Positions 1-9,444 are shown, numbered from the stretch's first letter. The stretch is 22,616 nucleotides of DNA from Basidiobolus ranarum (GCA_040143965.1 JASJQH010007057.1:1-22616); one strand, 5' to 3'. Numbers and translations are program-made. The notes: generated by a model from the sequence alone, not told the origin.

Positions 1-761
1 GCAGGTAGATGAGTAGTAGTGCGATGTCCCGAAAGCGAAGAGTGGGATGTGATCGATTAGTTCTTCTGAACTTCTGAACCTTCTCAGTTGATGATCTTGC
101 CAGTCGATTATTCCAACGACTAGGCGAGGACGGTTTGCACATTCTGACAGCTTGTCTATTTAATTTTCATTTTATTATAAAATCAAACGTATAAAGCGAA
201 AATAATTACTATATATAACACCACCAACATCTCCATCATGGTGAACTACTCTTGAGTACTCTATATATACATGTGACTGGCCGTAGCCTACTTGTGTTGT
301 ATTATCTGGTATTTGAATAAGTTAAAAAGAATATTTCCTAACTGTGGTCCAGTTTGTAGCATGGAAATTAGTAATACATGGATTAGTGCTTATCTTAAAG
401 AAAGGGATGGTTCTCTTACGTGGGCTGTGAAGGCTGATCAACCGTCGGAGCTTGATCAAATTGAAAAGACACTTGGAAAAAGTGTGCTATTCATGTACAC
501 TTTTTAGTCCATTAATGAAATTTAAGCAACATCAAGCTTTATGTACTCAAAAAGAATTGAACTTCGTACAGGTTGTACAGGGTGCATTTATGTAAAAAAT
601 CAGTAATGAGCTGGGCAGGATGGTGGCTTAGCCACTTCAGTGTAACCTCTTCTCAGTCATCACGAAACGTACCAGAGGCAAATAAATAGTGACGTATGGA
701 CAAATACACTTATTTTAACAACCTTATTTTTCTCATTTCTTTATCTCTCTTTTCATTCATT
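1..761. other. Left flank, no confident gene
   Basis: About 760 bases before the MRH receptor. Two TATA-like runs are visible on the + strand, near 207-218 and at 262-269. The second is followed by a short open frame described separately. The 45 bases just before the receptor start (about 715-760) are strongly pyrimidine-rich, like a fungal leader. Nothing else in this stretch looks coding. Confidence 0.5.
361..507 (+). CDS. Doubtful 48-aa open frame
   Basis: An ATG at 361 opens 48 codons ending in TAG at 505-507. The product has no signal peptide or membrane segment, and I recognise no family. Two things favour it: a TATATATA run at 262-269 lies about 95 bases upstream, and the middle of the peptide (TWAVKADQPSELDQI) looks protein-like. 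The ATG also sits one base after a plausible splice acceptor (CTAAC branch, then TTTGTAG), so the stretch could be an internal exon of an intron-split gene. Length alone is compatible with chance. Confidence 0.2.
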   Translation: MEISNTWISAYLKERDGSLTWAVKADQPSELDQIEKTLGKSVLFMYTF

Positions 762-1916
762 ATGATATACTCAAAGCTGTGGACGGTGTTGCTTCTTATC
801 TCTGCTGGCCATACACTTAGTGAGCCTACCGAAGTTCTTCCCGATTGCCAAGTAAGGTATCATAACCAAATATATGATTTAAGTAAACTTAGCCGCTCAC
901 CGAGGTATCTTTTTGGGATAGTATTAATCGTAGTAATAACTCCATTAATGTTTCTTTATTTCGATAAATCGAAAGTGAAAGTTGGGAAGTGATAGGAATC
1001 GAAGAAAACCATAAATTTCGATTGAACATATGTGAATCACTTGGAGATACGAAAGATGGATTTGAGCATAGAGATCAAGTTGGTGCAATGTTACAAGGGA
1101 CAGCATTGAATATCTCTCTAGGGTTTGTTGGCTTATGTCCTGACTGTTATATGCAAGGTTCTAATCCTTTATTTCAGAATCGTCAATAAGAAACCCCATA
1201 TCAATAGTAAGTATTAGTTCTGCACAGATATTTGTAACAGATACTAATTTACGTTAAATAGGTGATCGTCTTATGTTACGTTATGAGGGCGGTGATACGT
1301 GCCCAAACAGTATACGTCTACGTTCAACCCTAATGGTTTTCGAGTGTGATCCCTGGCAGCGTTCAAATTCTGTAAATGAGTTTATATGGTATTCTTTGTA
1401 TGTTTGTTTGGCTAATTTCGTTATTATCTATAATTCTAGGCCGTAATAAGTTTCATCGCTGACTGGCACCATTGTGCATTTTGGTTTGAGGTCCGGACGC
1501 CTTTGGTGTGCAGAGGAATATGGAGATGGGATGCCTCTTTTTGGATCCTATTGTAAGTTACTGGTAACTTTATTAACGACGATGTACTTATGTCCGTTTC
1601 ATAGAATTTCTGTTACTCTGGGAGTATATGTAGTCATTGGTGGATTATACAACTTCTTTCGTTTCAAAGCCAGAGGCCTTGACATTTTCCCACATAGCAG
1701 GATTTGGAGAAAAGGGTTGCGTTTCTTTAAGGTAACTTCAAATGGAATTAACAATGGTTCTGTGTCTCAAACATTGACATATGTTATTAGGCTATCCTGG
1801 TTTCATTTGTGGGACTATTTTTATGTAAAAACTGGGGTCGGAGGAAATCAAACAGAGATTATCATGTTTTAGATGATGGTACGAATTTATTGATTGAGGA
1901 TGAATTTGAAGAGTAG
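762..1916 (+). CDS. MRH-domain type I membrane receptor (mannose-6-phosphate receptor-like)
   Basis: Predicted exons 762-904, 976-1122, 1178-1206, 1262-1371, 1440-1552, 1605-1731 and 1791-1916 join in phase to 264 aa. Residues 1-20 form a signal peptide. Residues 28-167 carry the MRH lectin pattern: DCQV, YDLSKLS (38-44), SWEV, FRLNIC (62-67), a Gln-containing segment before ISLG, RLMLRYEGGDTC, RSTLMVFEC and CAFWFEVRTPLVC. That gives six luminal cysteines, enough for three disulfides. A membrane helix spans about 177-197 and is followed by LYNFFRFKARGLDIFPH, the juxtamembrane block of fungal cation-dependent receptor relatives. The tail ends in an acidic stretch (IEDEFEE). By family it would bind sugar-bearing cargo in the Golgi or endosomes and sort it, as yeast Mrl1 is thought to do. 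An in-frame ATG at 696 is possible, but starting at 762 gives the cleaner signal peptide. The third exon is only 29 bases. An AATAAA follows at 1958-1963. Confidence 0.85.
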
Positions 1917-1957
1917 TGTCTCCAGACCTAGTATTAATCTTGCTCAAATATTTTTGT

Positions 1958-1963
1958 AATAAA
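1958..1963 (+). promoter_or_regulatory. Poly(A) signal of MRH receptor
   Basis: An exact AATAAA lies 42 bases after the stop codon of the MRH receptor, on its strand. Confidence 0.5.
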
Positions 1964-2005
1964 CCCAAGTGTGAGACCACAATTTATATGTTGCAATTAA
2001 ATAAG

Positions 2006-2011
2006 TTTATT
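2006..2011 (-). promoter_or_regulatory. Poly(A) signal of phospholipase A2
   Basis: An AATAAA on the minus strand lies about 30 bases after the phospholipase stop. The two convergent genes therefore have poly(A) signals only about 45 bases apart. Confidence 0.5.
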
Positions 2012-2038
2012 TGAACTACTTGAGAGTAGGTTGGTGAA

Positions 2039-2636
2039 TTAGGCCTTGCATTGACAATAATTCTTTAGAGAATTCTTATAGAATACACAAGATGAATCTG
2101 CTGCTACTACGTCATGATAGACAGTGGCCAAGCGTTGACAAAGGCGGGGATTTTTGGCTCTTTGAGTATCGCATACGGTCTCCATGCACTTGAGAAAAGT
2201 GGTATCGCATTGTCCCTTAGTTCTACCGCAGTCACCTAATTTTTAAACATCTATTAAACACATTACTTCGAGAATACTATTCAAATTTAACTTACTGTAG
2301 CAGAGATCATGCTGGATACAGAGAATAAAGTTTAAGTTAAATGGTTTTCATTGTCATTAATCAACTACTCGGGATTACTTACAGCATTACAGCATTCAGC
2401 AAATAGATATTCGGGAACGAATACGCCAAGCCCTTTAGGACCACATCCTAAGGAGATATATTAGCAAAGTGACCTCCAATTGGATGAAGCGGATACTTAC
2501 CATTAGCTTCAGGAACGGGGGGATTAGGCAAGGGCACGGTGACAGGCTTGTCTGATGGGCAGATAGAACATTCCTTTGCAACTGTCAAAGAAGCAAGAAG
2601 GATTACTATAGTGGATTTAAGGGCAGGCCAGTGCAT
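2039..2636 (-). CDS. Secreted phospholipase A2 (group XII-like)
   Basis: Minus-strand exons 2636-2501, 2447-2383, 2311-2296 and 2235-2039 join in phase to 137 aa. Residues 1-20 are a signal peptide ending at VA|KE. A Cys/Pro-rich linker leads to a calcium-loop-like GCGPKGLG (46-53), then ECCN-A-HDLCYSDCG, which holds the His68-Asp69 catalytic pair between paired cysteines. RTKGQCDTTFLKCMETVC and a closing NYCQCKA follow. Order and spacing match sPLA2s of the PLA2G12 type. The expected product is a disulfide-rich secreted enzyme that hydrolyses the sn-2 ester of phospholipids with calcium and His/Asp. The active-site exon is only 16 bases, so a simple open-frame scan misses the gene. The first in-frame ATG is at 2636; the frame is open above it, but only with non-ATG starts. 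A TATAAATA box sits about 57 bases upstream. Role (nutrition, attack on a host, or signalling) cannot be told from sequence. Confidence 0.88.
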
Positions 2637-2692
2637 GTTCCAGTTATTCAATTGAAGCTAGCTTGTTAAAGTTTAGAACATTTAGACCGTAG

Positions 2693-2700
2693 TATTTATA
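2693..2700 (-). promoter_or_regulatory. TATA box of phospholipase A2
   Basis: An exact TATAAATA on the minus strand, about 57 bases before the phospholipase ATG, which would leave a leader of roughly 25-30 bases. The 7TM receptor has the same octamer upstream. Confidence 0.6.
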
Positions 2701-2731
2701 CTCATCACAGGGTACTTATTAAGCTCAGTTC

Positions 2732-3034
2732 TCAGCGTGAGAGTTGTTGTTGAATAATTGAACTACTTTGTTTTATTGTGTCGCCAGAAGTTCCAATACG
2801 AAAGTTTCTCAAAGTAGATGAACTGCCTCTTTCGTTGCTAGTATCCACCCATGTAATTCCAAAACTAGTGTCAACAATACTATTTCTCACACATCTTCCT
2901 TTTTCCATCGGAATCCCGTTGGAAGGTATTGCCTCTTGAAGGGTGGTTTGAGCATGAGCATTGTAAGAATCGATGCTTCCCTCAGCATCGTTACTTACAC
3001 TATTTCTAGTGTAACCTAACTGGTTTCCATACGC
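2732..3034 (-). other. Open frame of 100 codons, possible orphan exon
   Basis: A minus-strand frame is open for 100 codons from just after a CAATAG (a usable acceptor) at 3037-3035 to a TGA at 2734-2732. The peptide is rich in Ser, Asn, Thr and Gln, with few hydrophobic runs, like a disordered tail; I recognise no family. No convincing upstream exon was found in 3040-3700. It ends only 32 bases before the phospholipase TATA box. It may be the last exon of an unrecognised gene, a decayed gene piece, or chance, since a frame this long is expected a few times by luck in DNA of this composition. Confidence 0.25.
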
Positions 3035-3037
3035 CTA

Positions 3038-4406
3038 TTGATCCATACCAGAGCATTCGTTGATAGGTTCAAGCGAATTCCCAATACAACTAATAATGTG
3101 CGCTATAAAATTGCTGATTTAACAAATAAGACCGAGATTCTAGGAACGTGACTATCCTAAATGCGATGAACAAGCAAGTTCCCAACTGTCAAGAAAATCT
3201 ATACGCGTTATGGCTTATATCCCGTGCTGTGAAACCGTTGAGCTACACTACTGCCTTTAAAGATTGCTGATTCTTGCTATAATCAATCACACTAATATGT
3301 TCGAGTACAAGGATTTACACTAGCGCTAATTTATAATGATTTTTTAAAGTAAGCAACTCCAGTATTCTGCTTAACATGAAGAATACCAGCTTTCAAAATC
3401 ACCAAGTTACAGACCGCAAGGCCAGGGTCATTTACCTTATAAAATAAAACCATTTATAGGGTTAGGGTCGTTGCGATAGTATTTTTATATCCACTTGTCT
3501 GAGGGTTTAAACAGGGCATGTTGGCTGGAAGTAAGGGCGTGAGGATTTACTTGGTGCTATAAATATATACTTTTATACAACTTTCTGGGGACATAAATAA
3601 GCTGTTAAGGTTTACATTGGGTTTACTTTACTTATATATGGTATTCTGTTTGTTATAAAGTCTACCTTTTGAAATTCTTTTTACAAATCTTCAGTTGAAA
3701 TGGATGAAGCGGGTAATAGCACATTCCTCAATAGCCATATTTAATCTAAATTTAAACAACGGTGCATTAACGCCTTAATTAGTCACCGTCACTTCATATA
3801 TATTTGCTTAGGTATATAGCTGTTTACCAAACAAAGTCCATCGACTTACAGCTTGAAAATGCGGATGTCAGTGCTTCTTTTTTCTTACAAAGTGAGCAAT
3901 GAGAAATCATCAGTACCGCTGATACCTTTACGTTTTGAATTAACTACTCAACACATTGATGAAGGGTGACTGGATACATATACCTTTTTTAGTAGGAATG
4001 TTATAGCCCACGATAGCCCACTCTTAAGTGATATTTGATCACTTCCCATAGCTACATATGAGATAGAAATTAGTCCAGTTACGTATTGATTTCATGCTAA
4101 CAAATATGGGAATCTTTGCAATCTAATTCAGAGGTAAGGTCCGATAATGAAAGCTTTCCACTACTCGTTGAATGGAGAAAAGCATTTGTCAATGAGTATT
4201 TTAGCTCATAGCTCCAAGTGTAGTGATGATTGTTGTCAAGATGCTTGAATAGAGAATAAACTCGTTGGCAACGTAAAATCAAGAAAGTATTTCCAAGTTT
4301 ACGAAGTATTTTATTACTTGACTTCATAAAGATATAAAATTTATAAGCTTGATTATACTCTATATGAGCAATCTAACTATTCATGAGGGCTTGGGAGATT
4401 AATTAG
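3038..4406. other. Gene-poor stretch
   Basis: About 1.4 kb without a supported gene. Open frames on both strands are short and lack family motifs. A-box-like and other tRNA-like fragments occur but do not fold as tRNAs. A TATA-rich patch lies at about 3558-3580. Confidence 0.4.
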
Positions 4407-4634
4407 TTATTCTGGTCCAGTTTTTCCATCCTGATGTCCTGATTCCGGGTCGTGACTATGTCCCAGGCCAGCAAATTGCTTGATTGCTTCTAGATGTGGA
4501 TGTTTATGATCTTGTTCCTGCTCATGCTCTTTGGTGGGTTTGTGGGCTTCTTCAGACTGGTGTGTTTTACCGTCGCCGTAATAACCTGCTTGATTGATCA
4601 ATGGCTCTTTTGTTTGGGGATTGTTGTGCTGCAT
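4407..4634 (-). CDS. Small His/Gln/Glu-rich hydrophilic protein
   Basis: A single-exon frame of 75 aa from ATG 4634. It has no signal peptide, no membrane segment and almost no hydrophobic cluster apart from AIKQFAGLG (about 50-58). Ten of 75 residues are His, many in H-x-H or KHPH settings, with abundant Gln, Glu and Lys. That composition fits an intrinsically disordered, hydrophilin-like or metal-binding peptide; function is unknown and I recognise no family. Support for a real gene comes from the consistent low-complexity hydrophilic composition over the whole frame and from a TATATAAA box at 4678-4671, 37 bases before the ATG. It stands alone between gene-poor stretches. Confidence 0.5.
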   Translation of the reverse strand: MQHNNPQTKEPLINQAGYYGDGKTHQSEEAHKPTKEHEQEQDHKHPHLEAIKQFAGLGHSHDPESGHQDGKTGPE

Positions 4635-4670
4635 GTTGCTTTGTAACTTGGACTACGGCATTATGGCCAA

Positions 4671-4678
4671 TTTATATA
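4671..4678 (-). promoter_or_regulatory. TATA box of His-rich small protein
   Basis: TATATAAA on the minus strand, 37 bases before the ATG at 4634. A normal TATA-to-start spacing would put the transcript start only a few bases before the ATG. Confidence 0.4.
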
Positions 4679-5778
4679 TTTCTTGCCTTAAGATAATCTA
4701 ACATCATTGGATAACATAACATGTACAAGCCACCCAAGGTCTCATCCCTTGCGGGGTATACCTTATTTCGTCATCGCTAAAAGGATTTAACATTCATGAT
4801 GACATGGTGGTAAATGACGTGTATTTTGTTTTATATCTATGGGTAACCCTTCGTGACGAAGGGAGAGAAAAATTGCGACAACTCCAGTAATTGTTTGCCC
4901 TCCACGGAAATCTTTAGTAAAAGGCGAAAGATTTATCCGACTAAATGAAGTGCAAACAGGAGTGAATGCTTTACTCACAATCATCATTCAGATATTTATA
5001 GCTAATATTAATGGATGTGGGATTGGAATATATTTTGGGAGAAGGATAATATTTATTCTAAATGATAAATGGGTTAATCGTTGGGTCAACAAGTCCCGGG
5101 TTCAACTCTCGGCTATATCAAATAAGAACATAGCCTAAAGAGTTGAAGTATATCTAATCGTATAAATAGAGTACCCCTCTCGATTTAGTGTACTCTTTCG
5201 GTTACCAATTACAGCTTTTGTGAGTTGTAGAATGCGATAGAATTCGATATTATAGATCCAAAATATCGGATTCAAATGATATCGAGTTGTGGAGACTAGA
5301 TTCGTAGATACGCAGGTTTAGGAAGAGATTGCCTTCTTGTAGCTGACTAAAAGTGAAGGGAATGAGTGTCATCATTGGCCAACTAATCCAAAAAAAGAAA
5401 ATAGATTTGTTTACCTTAGGTGACTGTGCCTAACTCGGGTATATGAAGATTGGGCTTTTTGTTATGATATTCAGAATAAGGCAAGAAAAAAAGGAAGGGG
5501 ATGTCAGGTCCATTCTCCATAGTGATCAAACTCTTGGCTACATCTTGTTTTGCCTTGATTTTGTCATGGTGAGATCTGTTAGTTTATAATTGATTTATAA
5601 TTGTAAATATGTGACTATTCAATCTGCTATGGTTTCGGCTCAATATTTACTATTTTGAGAGATAGAAGTTTTCAACGTCAATCTATTTACATCTTCGATT
5701 CCTAGTGTTCTCTTGCTTTTCTCTCACCCAGCAACAGTCTGAATAGTAATTTGTTTATAGGGTTTAAAGCTTCAAAAT
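4679..5778. other. Gene-poor stretch before the kinase
   Basis: Contains an exact TATAAATA on the + strand at 5161-5168, followed at once by a hairpin (AGAGTAC paired with GTACTCT, about 5168-5196), yet no open gene follows within 500 bases. A perfect T-arm-like hairpin lies at 5096-5112. A minus-strand frame open over 5416-5589 is described separately. The last 100 bases before the kinase start are pyrimidine-rich and probably its leader. Confidence 0.4.
5416..5589 (-). other. Open frame of 57 codons, possible orphan terminal exon
   Basis: The minus strand is open for 57 codons to a TAA at 5418-5416. It includes a CTAACAG acceptor-like site near its start and reads into a protein-like peptide (for example PDIPFLFFLPYSEYH, then a hydrophilic end). 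I do not recognise a family and find no upstream exon before the kinase gene begins on the other strand. It may be a gene remnant or chance. Confidence 0.2.
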
Positions 5779-8188
5779 ATGTCTCAATTGAAGTTCCAAA
5801 CCGAAACAACCCTCAGTTCAATAGAAGCTAGGTCTGTTGATAAAGAAAAGTGGAGAAATAAGCTTTTCGGGTTCATGAAGAAGTGGAATGTTCCAAACAC
5901 AAAAGAGAGCGCAATATCACCCAACGTGGAAACAACCGTTAACAAACTTACTGAAGACTTCCAGGATGTCAGCATTTCTAATCCTCCACCTAACGATACT
6001 CATTTAGTTTCCTGGTCACCCGAAACCAAGTTACCTAATACCCCCTTGAATGTGATGACTGTAGAGTCGCGTGAGTACGAAGGTAAACTTCGAAAGATCA
6101 TACCTGCCGAAGAATACAGCCCTCCTGAAGAGCTTGTAGTATCCGCGGCAACCAAAAGAAAATGCGTTGCTTGTCAAGTGTGTAAGTTTTGACCTTTTTT
6201 TTACAAGAGTGCAGCTTGACATATCTCTAACGTGTACTTATTCAGATTTCTTGGAATACTATTCTGAAAAACTGTCGTATATGCAAAGACGCCAACTCCG
6301 TTTTCAAGAGTTCAAAAAGTCACAAGAGGATTCTAGAGTAAGACCGACAAAACTAAGAAATCTATTACTATGGAAAATTGGTTTGATTTATAGTTTATGG
6401 AAATTTTTTAGCTGTCAGATGCGGAGCGAGAGGAGCAGTGGAACCAATACAGAATGAAAGAGAGTATCTTCCTACGAAGACGTAGAACACGTACCAATGC
6501 GAACCAATTTCATCTGTTAACCCAAGTGGGCCAAGGTGGCTATGGCCAGGTAATTGTCAATTTTAGAATGATTTTCGTGTAATCATTCGTTCTTATCTGT
6601 TGCCCCACAAGGTCTATCTGGCACGTAAGAAGGATACAGATGAGATTTGCGCTCTTAAAAAAATGAACAAGAAACACTTGGCGAAGAACAACGAAGTATT
6701 TATTTTGTCTTAATTACTACAACCATGAGTCAAAGTATAGTGATGTCCTTTTCTCCAGATTCAACACATCCTTAATGAGCGTGATGTTTTGACTGCTGCC
6801 AATAGTCCATGGCTGGTTCAGCTCTTTTACGCATTTCAAGATTTGGATCATGTGTATCTGGCTATGGTAAGGCAGATTTTCATGCAAATCTCGATATACA
6901 TATGTACATTTCGAAGATCGCTAACGAATTGGTTTTTAATACAAAAGGAATATGTACCTGGTGGGGATCTTAGATCATTACTCAACAATAGTGGATCTAT
7001 TGCGGAGACACACTCTCGTTTCTACATTGCTGAGATGTTGCTCGCAGTCAATGCGCTTCATCGTCTAGGATATATTCATCGCGATCTCAAACCCGAAAAC
7101 TTCTTAATTGATGGTTCGGGTCATCTCAAGCTTACTGATTTCGGACTTTCAACTGGTACTTTGAATCCCACCAAAATCAAACTTTTAAAGAACAAGGTAC
7201 ATCGTGTACTTAACAGTCATCACCACTTCAGAGGTTTAATGTTTTCGAAATATTTATCTAGCTCGATGCTGTCAATAGTAATCAGCTCGTATACAGAACC
7301 TCGATTGAACGACGAAGCATCCATCGTTCAATTCGTCAAAATCATTTAGAATGGGTAATTATCCTTAGTTGAGTGACAATGTAGCGATAATCTTACTGAT
7401 TTGAATCTTAGGCTTATTCTCTCGTTGGGTCTGCTGATTATCTGGCACCCGAGATTTTGGTTAACAAAGGCTATGATTTCTTGGTTGATTTTTGGTCAAT
7501 TGGATGCATTGCCTTTGAATTTTTGGCCGGGTATCCACCATTTGCTGGTTCATCAATGCAGGAAGTCTGGAGCAATGTTTACCATTGGGAGAAAGTATTT
7601 GAACGTCCTGAGCTTGAAGGTGGAGAAGCCATTACGGATGACGCCTGGGACATGATCTGCATGTAAATATCTCCTCATCTGGACACACAGTTGTATTGAA
7701 ATCCGACTAATATTTATGTTCAACACCAGGTTCATTACCGACCGAAAGAACCGAGTTTCTTCAATGACGAAGATTCAAAACCATCCATTCTTCACGGGAT
7801 TAGAGTGGAAAATATTACGAAACACTGCGGTAAGATTGACTGGAGTGATGGTTACTTTCTTGGTAAATTCGTAAATAACCCATCTATTTATCTCTAGGCT
7901 CCTCCTTTTGTGCCCCAACTTGACTCTGAGATTGACGCTTCTTATTTCGATGATTTCAATAGTCCAGAGAATCTTGCTATTTATAAGGAAGTATTTGATA
8001 AACAAGAGGCACTTGATAAAGCCACCGAGTCGAAAGATCCAATCCCACGCTCTGCTTTCGTCGGTTTCACTTTTCAACGCAAAGACCGCCATGCTTGGAC
8101 CGAGCTACAGACGCAGGCACTGACACCAACAGAGCCTCAACTTCCAAAATACTCTAACACGGAGAGGAATCAATTTACCATGATTTAA
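5779..8188 (+). CDS. DBF2: NDR-family kinase, Dbf2/Sid2 type
   Basis: Exons 5779-6181, 6246-6337, 6412-6549, 6612-6695, 6759-6866, 6948-7196, 7262-7354, 7412-7662, 7730-7829 and 7898-8188 join in phase to 602 aa, close to Sid2 and Dbf2 in size. Residues 1-134 are a variable, probably disordered head. Residues 135-185 form the Mob1-binding region (YFLEYYSEKLSYMQRRQ). The catalytic domain shows GQGGYGQV, Lys227 in ALKKM, HRDLKPEN (319-326), DFG (339-341), a basic NDR insert (about 342-389), then the activation segment VGSADYLAPE with Ser396. The AGC tail carries the hydrophobic motif FVGFTF with Thr564. Ser in GSADY, rather than Thr, matches Dbf2/Sid2 and not Cbk1/Orb6. In yeasts these kinases, with Mob1, drive mitotic exit and septation and are activated by a Ste20-like kinase phosphorylating the hydrophobic motif. 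All key residues are present, so it should be active. Confidence 0.95.
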
Positions 8189-8373
8189 TCCGGTGTAAAA
8201 TGTACAAACAAGGCCAAACGCGCGCAGAATTCACCCATGTTTAAGGACATATCATACTGATTGTATTATTAAAGCCCTATCTATATCACCTTATCGACAG
8301 AATAATCCGAAAGATATACTGTTGTATTTTAGCCTGTCCGATCCCACAATAAAGTTGAACTACCACTTCTCTC

Positions 8374-9348
8374 TTATAGCTCTTTAATTAATGCTGCCTT
8401 TTCGGCAAAATTCATCAAGTCTTCACTAGCATCCAGGTCTAAATTTACATGTACATCTTGATAGAAGCTATGGTTCGTCTTTAACTGTTCCTGCCGCTTA
8501 CTTTTCATCGTCTTCCATAAAACATATAAAGCAGGGTCAAATAAAAATACAAAAGAGTTTAGTATCCCCTGAGAACTAACTGCCGATAGTCCAATCACTC
8601 TTAGAGGGAATGGATATTCCATTCTAAAGAACTCGAATGTCAAATAAGCGATTTTGGATGTGTGAGTGAGAATTGGGACAATAGGATACAATACAATTCT
8701 ACGAACGGCCATATTAACCATGCGTTTAACTGTTGGATTATAATCATGTGATTCCTCCGGGAAAAAGCTGGTATGACGAAACAGTTTGATCACTGTCAGA
8801 ATAGAAACGGTAGAAAGATAGAAGCAACCAAGGATAATCCAGATATTTTGAGCTATCCATTCCCAGAGTAATGTTGAGCCACTGTCCAAATCAACAAACC
8901 AACACGAGGAGGGCCTCATAGGATCATACCCTAGCTTTTTGTGAACGGTTGGTCCCAGAGATATCACTGTAGCACTTAGAAATGATCCACACACGAAGAG
9001 ATTCTCAAAATTGTGGATATTGTCAACACCATGCAAAAAAACCACCTGGAGGTTCAGAGCCACTATGATGTTGAGGAATATATAGAGTAGATCTGACCAG
9101 AGAGCGCCCCATGCCACAAAAGTGCAGAGGTTAGTGGGGCCTACTTCAGTGTAGGATAATATTAAGAATATTGCATAGAGGAAATCTACCCATGCTATTA
9201 GAAAGGCAATACGGAAAGACACCCGGTCAGCATATTTGGCATTATAAAAATAGATAGCAGTTATGAGAGCCACGGTCAATAATGATGTTATCGCAGATAG
9301 TGAATTTAATAGTAGTGAAGTGTTTTTCAGAAGAATCTCTTTGTTCAT
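8374..9348 (-). CDS. Seven-transmembrane receptor (fungal family-A-like/cAMP-receptor-like GPCR)
   Basis: One uninterrupted frame of 324 aa from ATG 9348; the longer open frame above it has only non-ATG starts. Seven hydrophobic helices lie at about 12-36, 45-66, 75-103, 116-134, 163-190, 213-240 and 249-278. Cys75 at the top of helix 3 and Cys149 in the second outer loop can form the usual disulfide. Helix 6 begins RRIVLYPIVPI and helix 7 carries SQGILNSFVFLFDPAL, patterns I associate with the expanded receptor families of early-diverging fungi, related in broad fold to class E/cAMP receptors. The 46-residue tail is acidic and basic, with no lipid signal. It probably couples to a heterotrimeric G protein at the plasma membrane; ligand unknown. 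It is convergent with the kinase (185 bases apart) and has a TATAAATA box about 100 bases upstream. Confidence 0.85.
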   Translation of the reverse strand: MNKEILLKNTSLLLNSLSAITSLLTVALITAIYFYNAKYADRVSFRIAFLIAWVDFLYAIFLILSYTEVGPTNLCTFVAWGALWSDLLYIFLNIIVALNLQVVFLHGVDNIHNFENLFVCGSFLSATVISLGPTVHKKLGYDPMRPSSCWFVDLDSGSTLLWEWIAQNIWIILGCFYLSTVSILTVIKLFRHTSFFPEESHDYNPTVKRMVNMAVRRIVLYPIVPILTHTSKIAYLTFEFFRMEYPFPLRVIGLSAVSSQGILNSFVFLFDPALYVLWKTMKSKRQEQLKTNHSFYQDVHVNLDLDASEDLMNFAEKAALIKEL

Positions 9349-9444
9349 GGTAGTTTGGAAAGGGTGGGAGGGATTCAATAAAGGTCTGGATAGTATCACA
9401 TTCCAGCATCATGCAGTGTTAGACATGAATGCTTCTCACCAATG

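Noticed and set aside
3190-3256. tRNA-like A-box (TAGCTCAACGGT) on the minus strand
   Set aside because: The D-stem has a mismatch, the anticodon stem does not pair, and no B-box follows at normal spacing.
4097-4327. 76-aa minus-strand frame starting with ATG
   Set aside because: No signal, domain or composition bias; no clear promoter; length compatible with chance.
5096-5120. tRNA 3' half on the + strand: a perfect T-arm (CCGGG, TTCAACT loop, CTCGG) with a possible acceptor strand
   Set aside because: Upstream sequence gives neither a matching 5' acceptor strand (best is 5 of 7 pairs, over 100 bases away) nor a D-arm or anticodon arm. At most a decayed fragment.
8374-9399. A longer 341-aa start for the 7TM receptor
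   Set aside because: The first 17 codons begin with GTG; the first ATG is at 9348 and fits the TATA box and leader.
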